Of a stretch of DNA of 64,000 bases, positions 24,388 through 36,889 are shown piece by piece (the stretch's first letter is position 1; each line of letters opens with the position of its first letter). The stretch covers positions 20,863,001 to 20,927,000 of the forward strand of contig NC_092568.1 in assembly GCF_037975245.1 (NCBI RefSeq), written 5' to 3'. The stretch is from Apostichopus japonicus. Lineage: Eukaryota > Echinodermata > Holothuroidea > Aspidochirotida > Stichopodidae. Below the pieces are notes generated by a model, which was not told the DNA's origin, searched no databases, and saw nothing but the letters and a program-made list of their open reading frames with translations. The translations under genes were made by a program, and so were the position numbers.

Positions 24388-25594
24388 GTATCCCCGGTAT
24401 TCAATCATGGGAGAATGATCGACAGATAGATTTTGCTGACACTTTATAACTCAATTAAATAATGAATAAGGCAGAACTTTAGTTTTGATATGTTATAATA
24501 CCCCCCCCCCCCCAAAAAAAAAGCAGACAACTTTGAGTCCAATAATGTTTCTGTAGCTATTCCAGTATTTTTCAAGATATGTTTCGTTAAAGATACTTAT
24601 TTCTGGAATATTCGTTTTAGGCTAAACTTAATGGTGACGTCGGCTTCTTGTGGTAGTTATTATAGTTAATGTCAATCCGTTGGATTTGAGGTCAACCAGA
24701 ATACGTTCGTTAAACTTCATATTAGCAACAGAGCACCCTTGGATGGCATTTAACACCATTTGTCCTTAATAAATTTGTAATAATTATAAACATGTCATTT
24801 GAGACCTTATAATCTTAATTTTTGTCATTGAGCTTTGTAGTGCAACTGAGGAACTAGTTAACTAAAAGGTCCAGTCACTTTAACTAGTGAAACTCAACTG
24901 TTTAAAGGGTCATTCCAAAAACAAACAAAAAATAACTCGAGTAATTGTGTTGTAGGAATACAACCCTATAGCTAAACTGAGAGCAGTGGTTTCTAACGGT
25001 CCACGGCATATCAGAGTTAATTTTGTTCCTGAAGTTATCAAAACACAATACGGGGTATTTTTTTTTTGTTGGTGAATCTCAAAGAAAGTTCTTAAGAATC
25101 ACTGTTTCCAAAACTACCTACTATCCGGTATGAGAATTTGCTACAACACTGTGGCTTAGAATGGGACCATATTGACAATTTTGTTATCTTGCAAAAGTGA
25201 TATCTAGATTGAATTCTATGTATAATAAATTTTATCTCATGGTCTTGCTGGCTTGTATGTCTCTGGCACTGCAACGAATATAATACTTGTTTTGGTGTAG
25301 GTAGTGTAAATCTTTGCCAACACCAATTTATGTCTAACAATGAGTTTAATTAAGTTCCTGCAAACCCTTGTGAACCGCATGGCTGTGCTTGGCTTGCCAC
25401 AAATAACCGATTACAATAAAATTCGTTCCACCTTCATAGTGACAAGAAGAAAAAAAACGGCTTTCAAGGAATGTGATGGCGCTGGTTTGAAACAGGGTGT
25501 TTTTTAATATAAAATAAGTATATGGCTCTTAAAGGCATCCGTAGATTCACTTTTAGGAGAATAGCGCCTCATCAGGCCACGTATTCAGTGGACG

Positions 25595-25906
25595 GTGGCT
25601 GCAAGCATGCCGGTCGCAGAGATGTCACCACCTCTGGCCAAAGGCAAGGATTCACGCACGCCACCTAGTACGCTTCTGGTCGATTTGACCGACCCTCTGC
25701 GCATCCTCCCGGGTTCTTTTGCGACAACAAGGGAGACATGGTACGGGATCCTAGGCCACAAAAAAGCACCATCCCACAGCCAGAGGTATTATCGCCAGAG
25801 GCCTGTCTTGAACCCTAGCCACGATTTACACGACCGACGAGGAATGAGTCTTTCGTCACCCTCTATAGCATCGGCCACCACATCAGCTAGTAAATTATAT
25901 GGTTGA
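25595..25906 (+). other. Unidentified open frame of about 100 codons
   Basis: GC-rich relative to its surroundings, open from the GTG at 25595 (first ATG 12 bases further) to TGA at 25904-25906. The product would be rich in Ser, Thr and Pro and has no recognisable motif, signal peptide or membrane segment. The partner copy at 10510 has a nonsense change, and no splice context convinces me. Listed because the composition stands out. Confidence 0.2.
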
Positions 25907-25973
25907 ATTAATATATCAAGACTTCAGCGAGGACTGATGAAAGAGCAAAAGAATTTTTAAACTGTATAATCAT

Positions 25974-26040
25974 TGATGGAGTCGAACTCAGTTCATCAGG
26001 GTTATCAGTCCACTGCTCTACCCTCTGAGCCATTTGACGA
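25974..26040 (-). repeat. tRNA-like sequence (copy 2)
   Basis: Duplicate of 10888-10955 with the same A-box- and B-box-like motifs on the minus strand. Confidence 0.45.
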
Positions 26041-28915
26041 GTTAAAATTTAACGAGCTTAAATTGGTATTGTCGGTTGTTACAATATATTGGTAACAGTG
26101 AACGACACTGCCTTCAACGAAATCTCTATTCATCCTGTTTTACTCTCAATAGAACAACGGATCTGAATATCTCTATTAACAAGAAGATCACGCTTGTCTT
26201 TGTTTACATTGCAGCAAGCAGTAAGAATGTCGTTTCCTGTAAATGTACAATAGGTTTATGCCCCGATACTATCAATAACTTCGAAGCAAGCAGTAAAAGA
26301 CAAACGGATTCCGTGAAATCTTCTTATTCACAAAAGGATGCTTAAGATTATGAAACCCGAAACATAATTCATAGGGCTTTGAGTTTATGCAAGTAGATTG
26401 GGAAACACGGGGATCGGGAATTCTTCAACTATAAGACTTTCTTTATTCGGCAGTGACTTGATGTGCTTATTGATCCTCTGAAACTGCGGCATTTGCGTGG
26501 ATAGGTCCCCCCCCCCCCCGGCCCCAAATCACTGTGTTCCACACATATGCAGAAGTGTGTATTTAGCTTAATACAAAATATTAGAATCATCTTTATAAAT
26601 ATCAAATTTTGATCTATTAGCAGCCAACTTGATCAACTTGTTGCATTTTGAAAGACTGAATGGTAATGAGGTTGGGACGGTGACGAGAACGGGGGTTTGA
26701 ATGTTTTGAAAGCCTTTTTATGTGAAATACAACACTAAGTCAACACTATGAAAAGGTCGACTACATCAACAGCTATAATGACTCATATAAAACATAAGTT
26801 ATAAGAGGCAATAACATCCCTTTCATGGTCATAGTTACCCTCCCTTCACCGTCGCCCCTCCTCCCCATACCATTTGCCGGTACGTTACTGAAACATGAAC
26901 ATTGTATTTTAGATCTCCATGAAAATGAAATATTCAATTGCACAAGTCTCCGATGAACAGAATAAAGATAAAGTTTCCTCCTTTTTCTGCTGATTTGAAA
27001 AGAAGTATTTGAATCGCATCTCATATAGAGTATGGGTTGAAAATTATTCCAAAACGCATCCAGAACTCTGCTTTACTTTCACTTCATCACTTGACCAAAA
27101 TTATTCATGCAACTAATTTAATCTTGAAAAAAACATCATGTTACAAAGTATTCTTTGAGCTGTTGTAAGTCTAAATCAAAAGGAAGGAATAAACCAATGA
27201 AAACATGTGAACTATAGAAACATTCTTTGCATTCCTTTCAAGTCATTGGAGGATTAGAGATTACGTTGATCCAAGAATTATCCTCCATGAAATGGGAAGA
27301 AATGCTAAAAGGGAAATCATTCTTGTAAGATATTCCAACTGAAAAATAAACCCTCTTTACATGCTGCTTGATTCTTTCTGAGGTTTTAAAATTAACGACA
27401 TTAGATCGAAAGAAAGTGAATAATACAATCGTAGCCCACCTCTTTTCAATCTTTCAATCGCACTAAATACGATTGGCAGAGGCTCACTAGTATGGGATTC
27501 TCCCTAGCAGGGATTCTCCCATTGTGCGAATGAGTGAGGGGTAAACTAATGTACGTAACCATGGTATTAGTAACTGGTATTACCATTGGGTAACAAGCAA
27601 ATGTGTCACGCTCACTCCAATGCATGATAAGCAATTATTGGTTTGTTATGAACTTGAATCGTACTATTGTTCCAAATTAGTTGACAAAGTAATAGAGAAT
27701 TCTTGTAGCTAAGATTACAATTGAAATTCAACAGATAGTAGTATAATTTGCATATGTAAAACATGATCCCGCCAGAAAGAAAACTGAAATACTTATCCTA
27801 ACACACACTCAGATAACACACGCACATTAATTATTGTGTATAACGAATTTAATGGGTTTTTTTTACTGTTTGGGTAAATCTTGATAATATTACCGTCTCG
27901 TTTCGATCTGCCCAACGTTTCACTAAGTGACGTCACGCATTAAATTGTTATCAGGTACCTTAATTTTTGAGTAACCTTTCAATGTGTTTCTGTGAGGATG
28001 TTTAGAATTCAACGCAAAAACAAAATGCAGTTTTCACATTACCACGTGTGATTGAACAATCTGATAGAAATTTTACCAGTAAATTTCACTTTCTGTCAGA
28101 GCCGACATAATTGTAGATAGACAAACTTTTATAATCAGAAAATCAGTTTACATATCTGGGCTTAATTTGACATAATTTCGTTACGTAAATAAATAGGCTG
28201 TACATTTCGAAGCGGTTATAGATAGATCATATATAAAGGAGGTCGAGTCGTCTCCAAGTTTTTTGCTGAAAAACATTTCAATAGCATACCAAACGTTTTG
28301 AATAACAGTTGGGAGAGGTGAGATTGTCAAACGTTCTCTAATATCTTCTCCCCCACCCCATACACACCCTCCCCCTCCCCGTCTCCCGTCCACCTCCCCC
28401 CCCCCCTCTCTCTATATATATACAACTATTCATGTCAGAAGGCAAAATGTATGTCTTAAATGTGAACTAACGGAAATATGGTTGTTGTTGGTTTGTTGCT
28501 TTCTCTGAGATACAATGGCAGCTTGTATCTTTCTGGCCCCATTCTTCTGCTCAGAAAATTGCTCGTTTTCGAAATCAGACATGGATACTTAGTACCACTC
28601 TAGGGAACTGGTCATGATTTCAGTACTTTCGCCGAGTTGATAAAAAAAAACGTAAATTGTATATCAGCAGCTGATATACTCAGTCCCTACGTACCTATGT
28701 CAACATGTTAATATATAGGACGTATCATAACCTCGTGTTAATACACAACTGACGAAATCGTAGGCAGTAAAAAGCAAATGATGCGGGTGTTTGGTATTTT
28801 ATATAAAGCAGATAACTCCCGCGCATCATATTTCCATACGATAGTAATATACTATGGAATTGCGGAGTAAATTTCAGCATGGGTTACACATGGGGTCGAA
28901 CATTACCTATACGGG

Positions 28916-29203
28916 CGGTGGCGGACTGGCCACACCGGCATTTGGGCAATGCCTTGTGGGCCGGTGGCCCGGTGGGCCGGTGGGCTGGGAGCCTGGTAAA
29001 AATTACAGCCCATTTCAACAGTAGTTAATAGAATATAGACGGGCTGTGTAGAAACATATTTTTAACTGTGGGAATCAGCTCATGAAATGACCATGTTAGT
29101 TAGTTTGTAACAACAAAAAAACGTGCTATTAGCAACCCGTCCGTGCTGATGCCGGTCTAGCTGGAAAATGCCCGGGCCGGTTTTAAGACCCAGTCTGCCC
29201 CTG
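28916..29203. mobile_element. hAT-like MITE inside unit U (copy 2)
   Basis: Same ends as 14070-14625, but about 270 bp of the interior, including the core motif, is absent. Either this copy lost it or copy 1 gained it. The first base pair is changed (CGGTGGCGG). Confidence 0.55.
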
Positions 29204-30730
29204 CTTATGATTGAAAGGCACCGGCGTTAACCACTGATCTAACTGATCTCATGTTAGATTCATTCTGCATCTTATTATCATATAGCACATCTCAATTACA
29301 TTACATAGACATCGTGATATATAAATCAGAACAAAATGGCGCACGTGTCTCTACGATGACGTCATATTTATACTTGATCAAGTCTTCAGCCATATGGGTG
29401 AAGGACCTTAGAATCTGAGATATCTCCCAACATGGAGTTATACTTTTCTGGGTTTTTTGAAAGTCGTTCGTGGCAGTTAGCTCTATAACGTTGATCAATT
29501 ACGATGATTGCTTTGGTGTCTCCATTAAGACTTTTAATAAATTTTAATGCTTTTAATGAATGCTTTAATTACTTTTAAGAGTAGCGTATCATTTCCTCAC
29601 TGTGGATAAATGATTTGCCAAATTTAAAATGACAATTTTTGGGTAGAATTTTTTCCCCGTCATGATTATATTGTTTGAATAATTAAGTCCAACTGATTAA
29701 TATGTTTGGTAATGAATACATGCATTCGAATATACATTTTAAAGGATGGCTTACAGCAGCGTTCTTAGGTTGATTTTTATTTGTTTTCAAAGTTGTTTTT
29801 AACTAGAATCTCATATCAGTAAAACTCATTATCATGACTGGCCAAGACGTATTTCCAAGAGAGGCGCAAAGATCCAAACTTTGGAAATCTCCAATCAATT
29901 TTTAGACTGTGTCTCCATGCCATTATGAAACAGAAGACGAAATAATGAGGACTAAATCTAGTTTGTTAATTGATTACCCATGAACATTCATTTGGGTAAA
30001 AACTAGGCTAGGTCTTAGTCTGATCAATCACATCTTAATATGAGTAATAGTCAGATGTCGGAACATTGAAAACCAAACTCAAAGGCTGCTTTAATGTACA
30101 CAAATTATGTTGATATGATGAAAATCTATAAGTCCAGGCTATATTCCTATTCCACTTTTTAAATTTTGAGAAGTGACCCTTTAATTATACAACTGAGGTT
30201 CATCGAATACACCGACTGGGTAACTAAGTCTATAGACAGATTTAACAAATTTTAAAAGTTTAGTTTTATACCCCACTACCATCGAATATCTAATTTCCTG
30301 GTCATTTAACAATAATTTACAAAATCTACCGAAACAAGCTAAATGCGACCGGGCCTGGGAAAGTTTGAAAATATACAATACTTTGAAATTGTCACAAACA
30401 CTATCTCGTACCCTTACTTGACACTGACTAAAAACATATATACAGCAGAACTTTTTTTTTAATACAATAAAGCTCAATCGCAAATTAAGATCCGATTGTA
30501 AAACATGATTATGGTAGGACTGGAGTTGTCCGGAGTCGCACTTTACTTGAAGTCGGTCAGCTTTACACTCGGACTGAACACACTGTTAAGCAGAGTGCTT
30601 TCATCAATTTGAAGTCTTATGGGCTTAGAACACACTCTACTGTTTAAAAGTTAGTAAATCATAGTTATTGCGGTCTTACAACAATCCTGACCTTAGCAGA
30701 CAAATAATCTTTTGTTCTCTGTTTATCTGT

Positions 30731-33700
30731 TTAAACTATTTGTTTCGATGAGCTGCACATTCGCTTAGCATAAATTACACAGGTAAGCAGGAGAAGTACA
30801 AGTGAACACACAGCACCCGCAGGTAACCCAATGACAAGCCAATTGTTCACACATAAAGGTAATTCAGTTCCCCATCTACCATTATCTTCACATTTCACAA
30901 GATCTGATCCAAAAAGGAAAAATCCTGGCTCACAATTGCTCTGGTAAGTCGAATTTACATAGTAAACTGTTTCGTTGAGTTTTCCATTGATGAAATCGTT
31001 CGGGAATTCGCAAGTGACTACTTTATCAAACACCTTCTTTCTTTCTTGGTAGTCCGACAAACTCATATGGGTTTCGTTTGCAAACTCCAAGCTGCCAGTA
31101 TTTACAGCGTCAAACAAGCATGGAAGATTGTCCCCGCACAGGTTCTGTATATCTTGACTGACTCTGCTGGATTCGGGGAAATCAAAGTTAGGAGTAAACT
31201 CTGGCTTGGTGTAGAATTTATTATTGGTTGATGCGAAGTACGTAAAAATAGTGTTCGATGTATCTACCATCCATTTCAAGCCGAAGTTGTGATGGATACT
31301 TTCCATACTGGAGGCCAAAGCCAGCACGGTGCCATTTGGGAGCATCAAGTCGTCCGTTGGGTCATCATTAAAGTTTCCCAATAATCCCTTAATATTTCCC
31401 TTAAATTTGTCTTCGAGATATACAGTGTATGACATCATGTTTCGCGAAATGGTAATTGTGATGGTAAAGCCAAAAGAAAGCGCGATGGTTAAGTTGGATT
31501 TGTCTGGATTCAAGTTAACTTGCGCCTCTCCGAAGGTAAAAGAAGGTACGGACTTACCCTGATAGTCGTCCATGAGTTCCTTACCATCTATAAGTATTAA
31601 TGTCTGGTTGAGAAGGGAACGCTGGACTTGAATCACTGGTAGGTTTTCACCTCTTACGGCAAAAGCAGAAAATACCGATGCATTAAAACCAGGAACTTGC
31701 TCCATACGACCTTGAAGGGTAATGTTGTGCAGTCTTGTTTCAAGAAGTGTGAACTCACCAACAGCGTTGAATGTATATTTGGCCTGATCCAGCGTTATGA
31801 AGTGAGGGTCACCGATACCAATGGCTGGTCTAGGTGGCTCATATCTAGTACAGTCGTCAGATGGTCTGAATTGGTAATATTTTAGACAATCCTCTGTCTT
31901 TTCCCTGCGATAACAACATGCGATCCACGGCAAAACATCGTACTTTATATGTTTGCTGGCGCTTCTGTCGGGAGCGTACGCATCGGCAGTCCCTCCACCC
32001 GGTGGACCACGCAGTAACTGCCCATTATTATTACCGTAGCAACATTGTTGCCCAGCTTGTGAGTCTTCGGCATTCCTTCGATAACACGCAACAGCGCCTG
32101 GGTGAAAAATGTCAATAGCAGCATTCGATTCCTTATATCTCGAGTCAACACGAGCTTGTGCTAAGGTACATGGGCAAGGTGGTAATGCTGGTAGTGGAGA
32201 AGCTGATTCTAGAATTGTTGAACAATCAAGTTTACTTGTATTCACGAAGGCAAGTTGAACCTGAAACGAAGTTCGGACGATATGCTCTTTCAAAGGTTCG
32301 ACAATCTTTTGTTTATATACACTCTTTACTTGAAAAATTAAATTACTTAATGTGTTAATTGAAAAATTGATGTCTGTCTCCTTTACTCTGTGAACACCTT
32401 CATTAGGTATCTGTTTTAGTGGTATTTCTCTCGACCAGCCAATATCTTCGTTATCGTTGGCTACAATCACACTAATATCAACGTACGGTGCATTGTAAAA
32501 ATCATCAGGATCCCATACAAGGAAGAATTCTCTTTTCTCTGACAAATCAATGAGTCCAAAATCGACCGTGACATTCATGACGGACACTTTTGGCAGTACC
32601 ATGTACTGCGAAACTACGTAAACGGTGTCAATATACGGATACGTTTCTCCCCCATCGAGAGATATATCAATTGTTGTGAATCCAGTGTTGCTAAAAACAG
32701 ATGTAGGACAAACTACTCTATCAAAGTCTTCTAGAAAGCCTTTTCTTACTACCTCCGAAGCATTCTGTCGAAATCGACAGATAATTTTTTCCTCTTCAAC
32801 TTTTGGCTGTTGGCAAGGAAGTGTAGTAGTAATGACATCACCACCATTTTCACGGACCAAAAACGGTTTTGCACTAAGGATCCGTCCCTCACTGGATAAG
32901 GACAACCCTGCCGCATAACCATATGTTTCGGCTCTTTCGTAACCGTAAACAATAACAGACATTCGGGAAGTGGAACTTGAATCCCCTTGCTCTATGAAAT
33001 ACACCCCTTCACCTCTTTGCAGCTCTTGTCTAAACATCACATACTCAGTTCCTGGTATATCAACGACTGATGTGCTGCACTCAATTGGACTGCCGTTCAA
33101 CAAGACAGTATTGCATTCATCGTGCCTGACAACTATATTGACGAAATTAAGGAAACCACGAGTATCTTCCGTTGATTTTGGAGGAGTCACAAATCCAAAC
33201 TTGAAGGCAAATTGCTCTTCTGCGGGGACTTGAATGATGGAAGGATCAACAATGTCACCGTCAATACTCCGCAGTATCTGCGTGACTGAAATGGGTAAGG
33301 ATGAGGAAATAACCCCATTTCCTGGTAGAGTAACTTCCAAAAACTCACCTGCATTCAATGTTCTATTCTCATGTCCCGGTACCGAGACAACTGTGTCTCC
33401 AAAGAAAGAAACTATTCGATAAATTGAAACATCAATAGAACTGCCGGTTTGTGTGTAGATATGCCTGCTACCCCAGCTGTCAACTGGTATCAACTGCTCA
33501 GATAATATATCACAACCTGATTCTCGAGTATTCGCGCAGCTGTGACCGCCATAAGCTGCTACGGGACGATTGCTCCTTATAATACTGCCAGTTAAATCGG
33601 TCCCTCTTGCTCCCAGTACTTGAATTATCTCGTGACTATCTAACTGGAACGATATAATGTCTCCAGGACTATAATCCTGATTTTCGAAGGATGCACTTTC

Positions 33701-34318
33701 CGCAATAGTGATATCTACGTTAGTACCATTTTCCACCCCAACAACCGAAAGAAGCGATGCTGCATTTCCTACCTGTAATGTCATGACACTGGCTACTACG
33801 TAACTCATTCCTAGTTCTTCATTAGGTATCGCAAGAAATCCGTCTGTGGTGTGACTCGCATAGTTCATACCGTAGACAGACACATCACTCGATGCGGTGA
33901 CAATCAACACCTTGTCACTGCGACCACTTACGAACTCCAATAAAAAGTCATTGGGTATTGGTATCCTGCGATACTCGCGTGCTGCAAGTTCGAAATTAAC
34001 CTCATATTTACCACCTTCTACTTCCCTTCGACTGCTGATAGTCACCTTGGTTGGATCGTCGCTAAACGCAACAACGAGAATATGCACCTCACCGATCGAT
34101 GAGGAACCTAGAAAATTATTGGTGAATCCTACAACAAACTCCCTTCCTCTTGATATTCCTCTGCAAACTGGTGAAGAAGTGTTCTCATCCTGTGCAAAGA
34201 CAATGCTTAGACAAACCGCCAGGTTGATTAAAGTAAACCGCATCATGATAATGTAGCTGGAGAAATTTAAAAAGAAGAACGAGGTGCAAATGATTTGAAG
34301 TATACTTTTCGTGTCCAT
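30731..34318 (-). CDS. Intronless IgGFc-binding/AMOP/VWD/sushi type I membrane protein
   Basis: One uninterrupted frame of 1195 codons. The likelier start is M25 or M26 (34246 or 34243), because it puts a clean signal peptide (FTLINLAVCLSIVFAQ) at the N-terminus. Residues about 55-475 fit the IgGFc-binding protein N-terminal domain (FVVGFTNNF, later RPVAAYGGHSC). About 500-690 is an IPT-like linker as in SUSD2/MUC4. About 710-825 is an AMOP domain (PCPCTLAQA, GQQCCYG, DVLPWIACCY). A VWD domain follows from GDPHF at 836-840, through GLLGNFNDDPTDD near 978-990, to about 1010. A sushi domain has cysteines at 1103, 1129, 1143 and 1156. Residues 1159-1184 form a membrane segment with a short basic tail. 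The C-terminal half has the order of SUSD2. The GDPH site is known to self-cleave in related VWD proteins; that is inference here. Likely a cell-surface mucin-like or adhesion protein, possibly of immune or epithelial type. The absence of introns is unusual for this architecture. Confidence 0.9.
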   Translation of the reverse strand: MDTKSILQIICTSFFFLNFSSYIIMMRFTLINLAVCLSIVFAQDENTSSPVCRGISRGREFVVGFTNNFLGSSSIGEVHILVVAFSDDPTKVTISSRREVEGGKYEVNFELAAREYRRIPIPNDFLLEFVSGRSDKVLIVTASSDVSVYGMNYASHTTDGFLAIPNEELGMSYVVASVMTLQVGNAASLLSVVGVENGTNVDITIAESASFENQDYSPGDIISFQLDSHEIIQVLGARGTDLTGSIIRSNRPVAAYGGHSCANTRESGCDILSEQLIPVDSWGSRHIYTQTGSSIDVSIYRIVSFFGDTVVSVPGHENRTLNAGEFLEVTLPGNGVISSSLPISVTQILRSIDGDIVDPSIIQVPAEEQFAFKFGFVTPPKSTEDTRGFLNFVNIVVRHDECNTVLLNGSPIECSTSVVDIPGTEYVMFRQELQRGEGVYFIEQGDSSSTSRMSVIVYGYERAETYGYAAGLSLSSEGRILSAKPFLVRENGGDVITTTLPCQQPKVEEEKIICRFRQNASEVVRKGFLEDFDRVVCPTSVFSNTGFTTIDISLDGGETYPYIDTVYVVSQYMVLPKVSVMNVTVDFGLIDLSEKREFFLVWDPDDFYNAPYVDISVIVANDNEDIGWSREIPLKQIPNEGVHRVKETDINFSINTLSNLIFQVKSVYKQKIVEPLKEHIVRTSFQVQLAFVNTSKLDCSTILESASPLPALPPCPCTLAQARVDSRYKESNAAIDIFHPGAVACYRRNAEDSQAGQQCCYGNNNGQLLRGPPGGGTADAYAPDRSASKHIKYDVLPWIACCYRREKTEDCLKYYQFRPSDDCTRYEPPRPAIGIGDPHFITLDQAKYTFNAVGEFTLLETRLHNITLQGRMEQVPGFNASVFSAFAVRGENLPVIQVQRSLLNQTLILIDGKELMDDYQGKSVPSFTFGEAQVNLNPDKSNLTIALSFGFTITITISRNMMSYTVYLEDKFKGNIKGLLGNFNDDPTDDLMLPNGTVLALASSMESIHHNFGLKWMVDTSNTIFTYFASTNNKFYTKPEFTPNFDFPESSRVSQDIQNLCGDNLPCLFDAVNTGSLEFANETHMSLSDYQERKKVFDKVVTCEFPNDFINGKLNETVYYVNSTYQSNCEPGFFLFGSDLVKCEDNGRWGTELPLCVNNWLVIGLPAGAVCSLVLLLLTCVIYAKRMCSSSKQIV

Positions 34319-34451
34319 GCTTGCTTCTTGAGGAAAGCGAAAGCATTTATTATGTTCATTAAAAACTTTTAAATCGTTTTTTTTTTAACTAAATGCTCGA
34401 CATTACCAATGAAACTACCAACAATCAACATTACCAACACTAAAGGTCAAG

Positions 34452-34525
34452 CATCATATAACAGTGACTGTTCATATAACATCATATAACAGTGACTGTT
34501 CATAATATAACAGTGACTGTTCATG
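34452..34525 (-). promoter_or_regulatory. Triple palindromic repeat upstream of the membrane-protein gene
   Basis: AACAGTGACTGTT, a 6-bp inverted repeat around one base, occurs exactly three times: 34460-34472, 34488-34500 and 34509-34521, embedded in near-identical 20-bp units. It lies 135-280 bp upstream of the possible start codons on the minus strand, a plausible promoter position. A dimeric factor site is inferred; it could also be a simple tandem repeat. No clear TATA box was identified. Confidence 0.4.
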
Positions 34526-35549
34526 GAATACTAACAGTGCGAAAATAATCCATGCGTTTTCTAACTGTGGCTTTGAAAACACCGTTACCTTTCTGGTATC
34601 ACATTATACGATTCGGCATGAGAAAATGGGAGTGGCGATGTTTACTATAAGTACCAATTACCTAGTTCCTTGTTCATGTATTTGTCACCCAATATGCATG
34701 GTTTGATCAGTGACGTGTACTGTGAATAACAGAAAAACGTTAATCAGTATAAACTGTGTAGTGTGCTATAACACCTTAACCGCATGCTAGCCACTTCAGC
34801 AGATGCTATTGTGTAAAATTAAAAGTTATGACTCAAAGGCAGTTTCAAGTAATGACTGGTTAGGAGTCTAAAAAACTGTTCCTATGTTTGACTAGTTAGT
34901 AAACCTTTTAAAGATGGTTCAAATTGTATTAAATTGTCGTCCACTTTCTGTTCAAATGTGGACGAAATTATTTTCGAACCCTTAAGAGTAGTCTGGTTAG
35001 ACCAGTCAGTCATTATGCATAGCATTGTGTGTCTAGTATTTTCTGTTCGTAAGTCCTCAGTGGGAACATATGTTAAGCAATTAAAACACACATCCGTGTT
35101 AACTGATTAACAGCTAACAGATGCGGTCAAAGCAATCGAAAGTTATCAATGTTATTTTTGACGAACTAATCAAATCAGGTCTAGACGCAACGACTCGTAG
35201 ATATGATGGATGGCGCATTAAAACCAAGATGCCAGCCAGGAATAATATATAATAGCTCCTCCACTTAAATAGATGTAGAGGATTAACATGAACAGGAGAG
35301 CATCTAAAACACTAGCAACACTGATAAAGGCGAGAATGATACACATGATAGGCGCCTTCCTATATTAGATCGATATTGTTGTGCTGATTTATTCTTGAAA
35401 GTGAAAAAAACTTGATCCTTCCTTTCGGTCACAGCTTACACAGCAACGATATAAATTTGCCAGAAAGCTAAACCACAGTGTGCATCATGCAAAGACAATT
35501 TCTTTATTACATCTTTCTAAGGATTATATATGCCACATTCACCTTCATG

Positions 35550-36282
35550 CAGTGGCGGAACGTCCATACAGTCAGGGGCGGATTATCCCCGACGGACTCA
35601 AATGGACTACTGGCGCCATTTTCAGATTTTTACCACTTTTTACTTATTCGCGATTATTGACTTCTTTATTGCGCTCTCATCTACTTATTGACTTGTCACA
35701 TTTGGTTGGTGTCATTTGGTGATATCAAAGGGGAGGAAATGACGCTCAGATGATACTTTTTGTGCATGTCGGATGAACGAGTGTTTGTTGAGGTATGCTT
35801 CTTTTTCAATTTATAGTAGTATATTATAGGTATCCTAACATCATAATATGACATATTTCTGCCAATATAGGTGTTGGCAAAATGTCGTCCCCCATAATGT
35901 GGTATATATTGTTGGCATTTACAGGTCCAGAATACCTAATAGGCACAAGAGGCATTGTGTCAGGGCTACGAAAACATGAGCACTCACAAAGATACCACAG
36001 GGATTGTGATGAAGCGCATGTACTTTCAACACCCATATAAACTGCCGAGTTGTCACAAGTGGCGATGACACCTATTTATTCTTCGTTTATCTGCAAGTTA
36101 GCAAGGCCCGGAAAGGGTCATTTCCGGCGATCTATAAAGAGTGTATCTTTACTCAAAAAATGTATGTACGCTCCGCGCCAACCTGTGGTGGCGCTCCGCC
36201 TAGATAGTGTCGAAATCGCACCGAACGACCACTCTCGCCCCCCCCCCCCCCCCACTGACCAATACCCCTAGCTCCGCCACTG
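35550..36282. mobile_element. hAT-like non-autonomous element with 8-bp target duplication
   Basis: Begins CAGTGGCGGAACG; the reverse complement of its end is CAGTGGCGGAGCTAG. It is flanked on both sides by ccttcatg (35542-35549 and 36283-36290). 733 bp, no transposase. The end sequence and 8-bp duplication are diagnostic of the hAT superfamily. A poly-C run at 36238-36253 lies near the right end. Confidence 0.9.
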
Positions 36283-36889
36283 CCTTCATGTCTATGCCAA
36301 TGACATGTAGAAATCATGAAAAAATTGTGCAACTTACCGTTATACTGGACGGTATAAATATGATATCATACTAAGAAATCCACCCCATTTGTTTGAAAGT
36401 TGACGTGTCTTCGTTACACCGTAACATGGAACTAACCTGAAATATCTGTGAGTGTCACTTTTGTAAGCTGAATAATTGTCTCTATCCGTCGTAATTCACA
36501 GATACGGTTGAATAATTTCTGTATTAGGAAGACAGCTAACAAACAACATGGGGAATCAAACTGATTTACTTTGGGTGAACGCCAACATACAACGTCTAGC
36601 TAGCTTTTTGGTTCAAATCGGGAACCATACCCCCTAATTGAACTATTCCAATATAAAGAATGGCTGCTCTACCAAGTTAATGAATGGAGTTTTCCGTGGA
36701 CTTTATCTTTCTGGTTTGCGAATTGGTGTTTCGACACAACTTTGTAAACCATGGTTGCAGTGTTGTGATGATGAGTAGAGTGCCTTTACTTCCTCCATTA
36801 TTTAATGGAAGGGTCCGACGCTGAGGTACACTCTGGCCAGTATAGTAGGAACTGAACTAGACTGTACGAAAATTAACTTAGCTTACGCC

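Larger units (their letters stand above)
21765..30607 (+). repeat. Segmental duplication U, copy 2 (partner 6718-16121)
   Basis: About 8.8 kb homologous to 6718-16121. Its left edge falls in the last intron of the fasciclin gene (21401-22209) and its right edge lies 124 bp from the stop codon of the intronless membrane-protein gene. After the FAS1 stop at 22415, I see no gene through 30607 beyond the listed repeats; short open frames in this interval are not conserved intact between the copies. Confidence 0.9.
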
